This document shows, in pieces, positions 63,306 through 64,000 of a stretch of DNA of 64,000 nucleotides (position 1 is the stretch's first letter; every line of letters starts with the position of its first letter). This DNA comes from Caulobacteraceae bacterium (lineage in GTDB: Bacteria; Pseudomonadota; Alphaproteobacteria; Caulobacterales; Caulobacteraceae). The stretch is from the NCBI GenBank assembly GCA_019695035.1, contig JAIBAU010000011.1, forward strand, positions 1-64,000, written 5' to 3'. The notes below the pieces were generated by a model. The model had not been told where the DNA came from. It saw only the letters and a list, made by a program, of their open reading frames with translations, and searched no databases. Position numbers and translations under genes: made by a program.

Positions 63306-64000
63306 CTAGCCCACCATGTACTGGCCGCCGTTGAGCGAAAGCGTGCAGCCTGTGACGAATCCGGCACGGTCCCCAGAGAGCCATGAGACCATGTCTGCAA
63401 TTTCCTCGCCGCGGCCGAGGCGCCCGACGGGAATGCCGGCGATGATCGAGTCCAGCACCTTCTGGTCCATGGCGCCCACCATCTCGGTGTCGATGTAGCC
63501 GGGCGCGATGCAGTTCACGGTGATGCCCTTGCGGGCGTTCTCGAGCGCCAGGGCCTTGGTGAAGCCGATCATCCCGGCCTTGGCCGCCGAATAGTTCGTC
63601 TGGCCCATCTGGCCCTTCTGGCCATTGATCGAGCTGATGTTGACGATGCGGCCGAAGTTGCGCTCGCGCATCCCCTCGATGACCTGGCGGGTCATGTTGA
63701 AGATGGAGTCCATGTTCACTGAGATGACCTGACGCCACTGGTCCGGCGTCATCTTGTGAAAGAAGCCGTCGCGCGTAATGCCGGCGTTGTTCACCAGCAC
63801 GTCGACCGGGCCGAGCTCGGCCTCGACGGCGGCGACCGCCTTCTGGCAGTCCTCGAAGCTGCCGACGTTGCCCTTCACGACCATGACGCCGAACTCCTTG
63901 GCCGTGGCCTGCGCGGCTTCCTCGTTGCCGGAATAGCCGGCCGCGACCTTCAGCCCGTCGGCCTTGAGGCGTTCGACGATGGCCTTGCCGATGCCGCGCG
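63306..64000 (-). CDS. phbB: Acetoacetyl-CoA reductase (PHB pathway), 5' end outside window
   Basis: The C-terminal ~230 residues are visible, and the frame runs off the right edge. SDR features: RGIGKAIVERLKADGLKVAAGY near the N-terminus (cofactor loop), LVNNAGITRDGFFHKM (NNAG), VNISSINGQKGQMGQTNYSAAKAGMIGFTKALA (in parts) with the YxxxK pair, and NCIAPGYIDTEMV. The INGQKGQ-G-QTNYSAAK segment is the PhaB/PhbB hallmark. It makes 3-hydroxybutyryl-CoA for polyhydroxybutyrate. Confidence 0.93.
   Translation of the reverse strand, partial: RGIGKAIVERLKADGLKVAAGYSGNEEAAQATAKEFGVMVVKGNVGSFEDCQKAVAAVEAELGPVDVLVNNAGITRDGFFHKMTPDQWRQVISVNMDSIFNMTRQVIEGMRERNFGRIVNISSINGQKGQMGQTNYSAAKAGMIGFTKALALENARKGITVNCIAPGYIDTEMVGAMDQKVLDSIIAGIPVGRLGRGEEIADMVSWLSGDRAGFVTGCTLSLNGGQYMVG

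Overview
The window is 64 kb of high-GC bacterial chromosome whose genes are dense and mostly run in short minus-strand operons. Gene content (a DUF4908-type protein, a Coq7/DsbB pair, GluQ-Rs, GloB beside a methyltransferase, an alphaproteobacterial HNH protein, TonB-like exported proteins, an M16 protease, a LiuR-type operator ahead of a thiolase) points to an alphaproteobacterium, most likely Caulobacteraceae (Phenylobacterium- or Caulobacter-like). This is an inference from gene families; no 16S rRNA is present.

Layout. 0-0.6 kb: two tandem small membrane proteins, the first cut by the window edge. 0.6-2.2 kb: a visibly AT-richer two-gene unit, a short HipA-like kinase overlapping a DUF3037 protein, which looks acquired. 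2.3-4.3 kb: thiC behind a TPP riboswitch. 4.3-6.3 kb: an ABM-fold monooxygenase, a YpfJ-type zinc metallopeptidase and small unknowns. 6.3-10.5 kb: RND efflux permease plus lipoprotein adaptor. 10.6-15.2 kb: an epoxide-hydrolase-like protein, an inverted intergenic repeat and a fadA-fadB beta-oxidation operon with a LiuR-like operator. 15.3-23.8 kb: M16 protease, a 37-residue lipoprotein, two exported amidohydrolases, a membrane-anchored unknown and a cytochrome c'. 23.9-31.9 kb: one giant RTX gene (about 2,675 residues if a one-base frameshift is repaired), built from three ~1.8-kb super-repeats and a long nonapeptide tract. 32.1 kb: tRNA-Leu(CAA). 32.3-46.1 kb: a Tat-exported PhoD-type phosphatase, an AraC regulator, and three tyrosine/homogentisate catabolic genes (fumarylacetoacetase-like, hmgA, hppD) separated by unrelated genes, including two neighbouring exported proteins that share an apparently unnamed domain. 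46.3-55.3 kb: a VTT/YqaA membrane protein, dsbB-coq7, pyruvate kinase, two paralogous small secreted Cys-containing peptides, an HNH protein, a TRIC/UPF0126 membrane protein, a 3-methyladenine glycosylase, gluQ, a DMT exporter and a frameshifted quinone oxidoreductase. 55.4-64 kb: a cold-shock protein, an extensin-family protein, a serine hydrolase, an M20 peptidase, pyrD-sixA-methyltransferase, gloB, a DUF4908-like protein and the 3' part of an acetoacetyl-CoA reductase.

How the genes fit together. The housekeeping content covers thiamine, pyrimidine and ubiquinone synthesis, glycolysis, beta-oxidation, PHB precursor reduction and aromatic amino-acid breakdown. The accessory or poorly described content is the HipA/DUF3037 pair, the RTX giant, the TonB-like proteins with the shared domain, and the Cys peptides. 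Two single-base frameshifts sit at G/C runs and may be assembly errors. Domain calls come from reading the translated sequences by eye; no database search was run.
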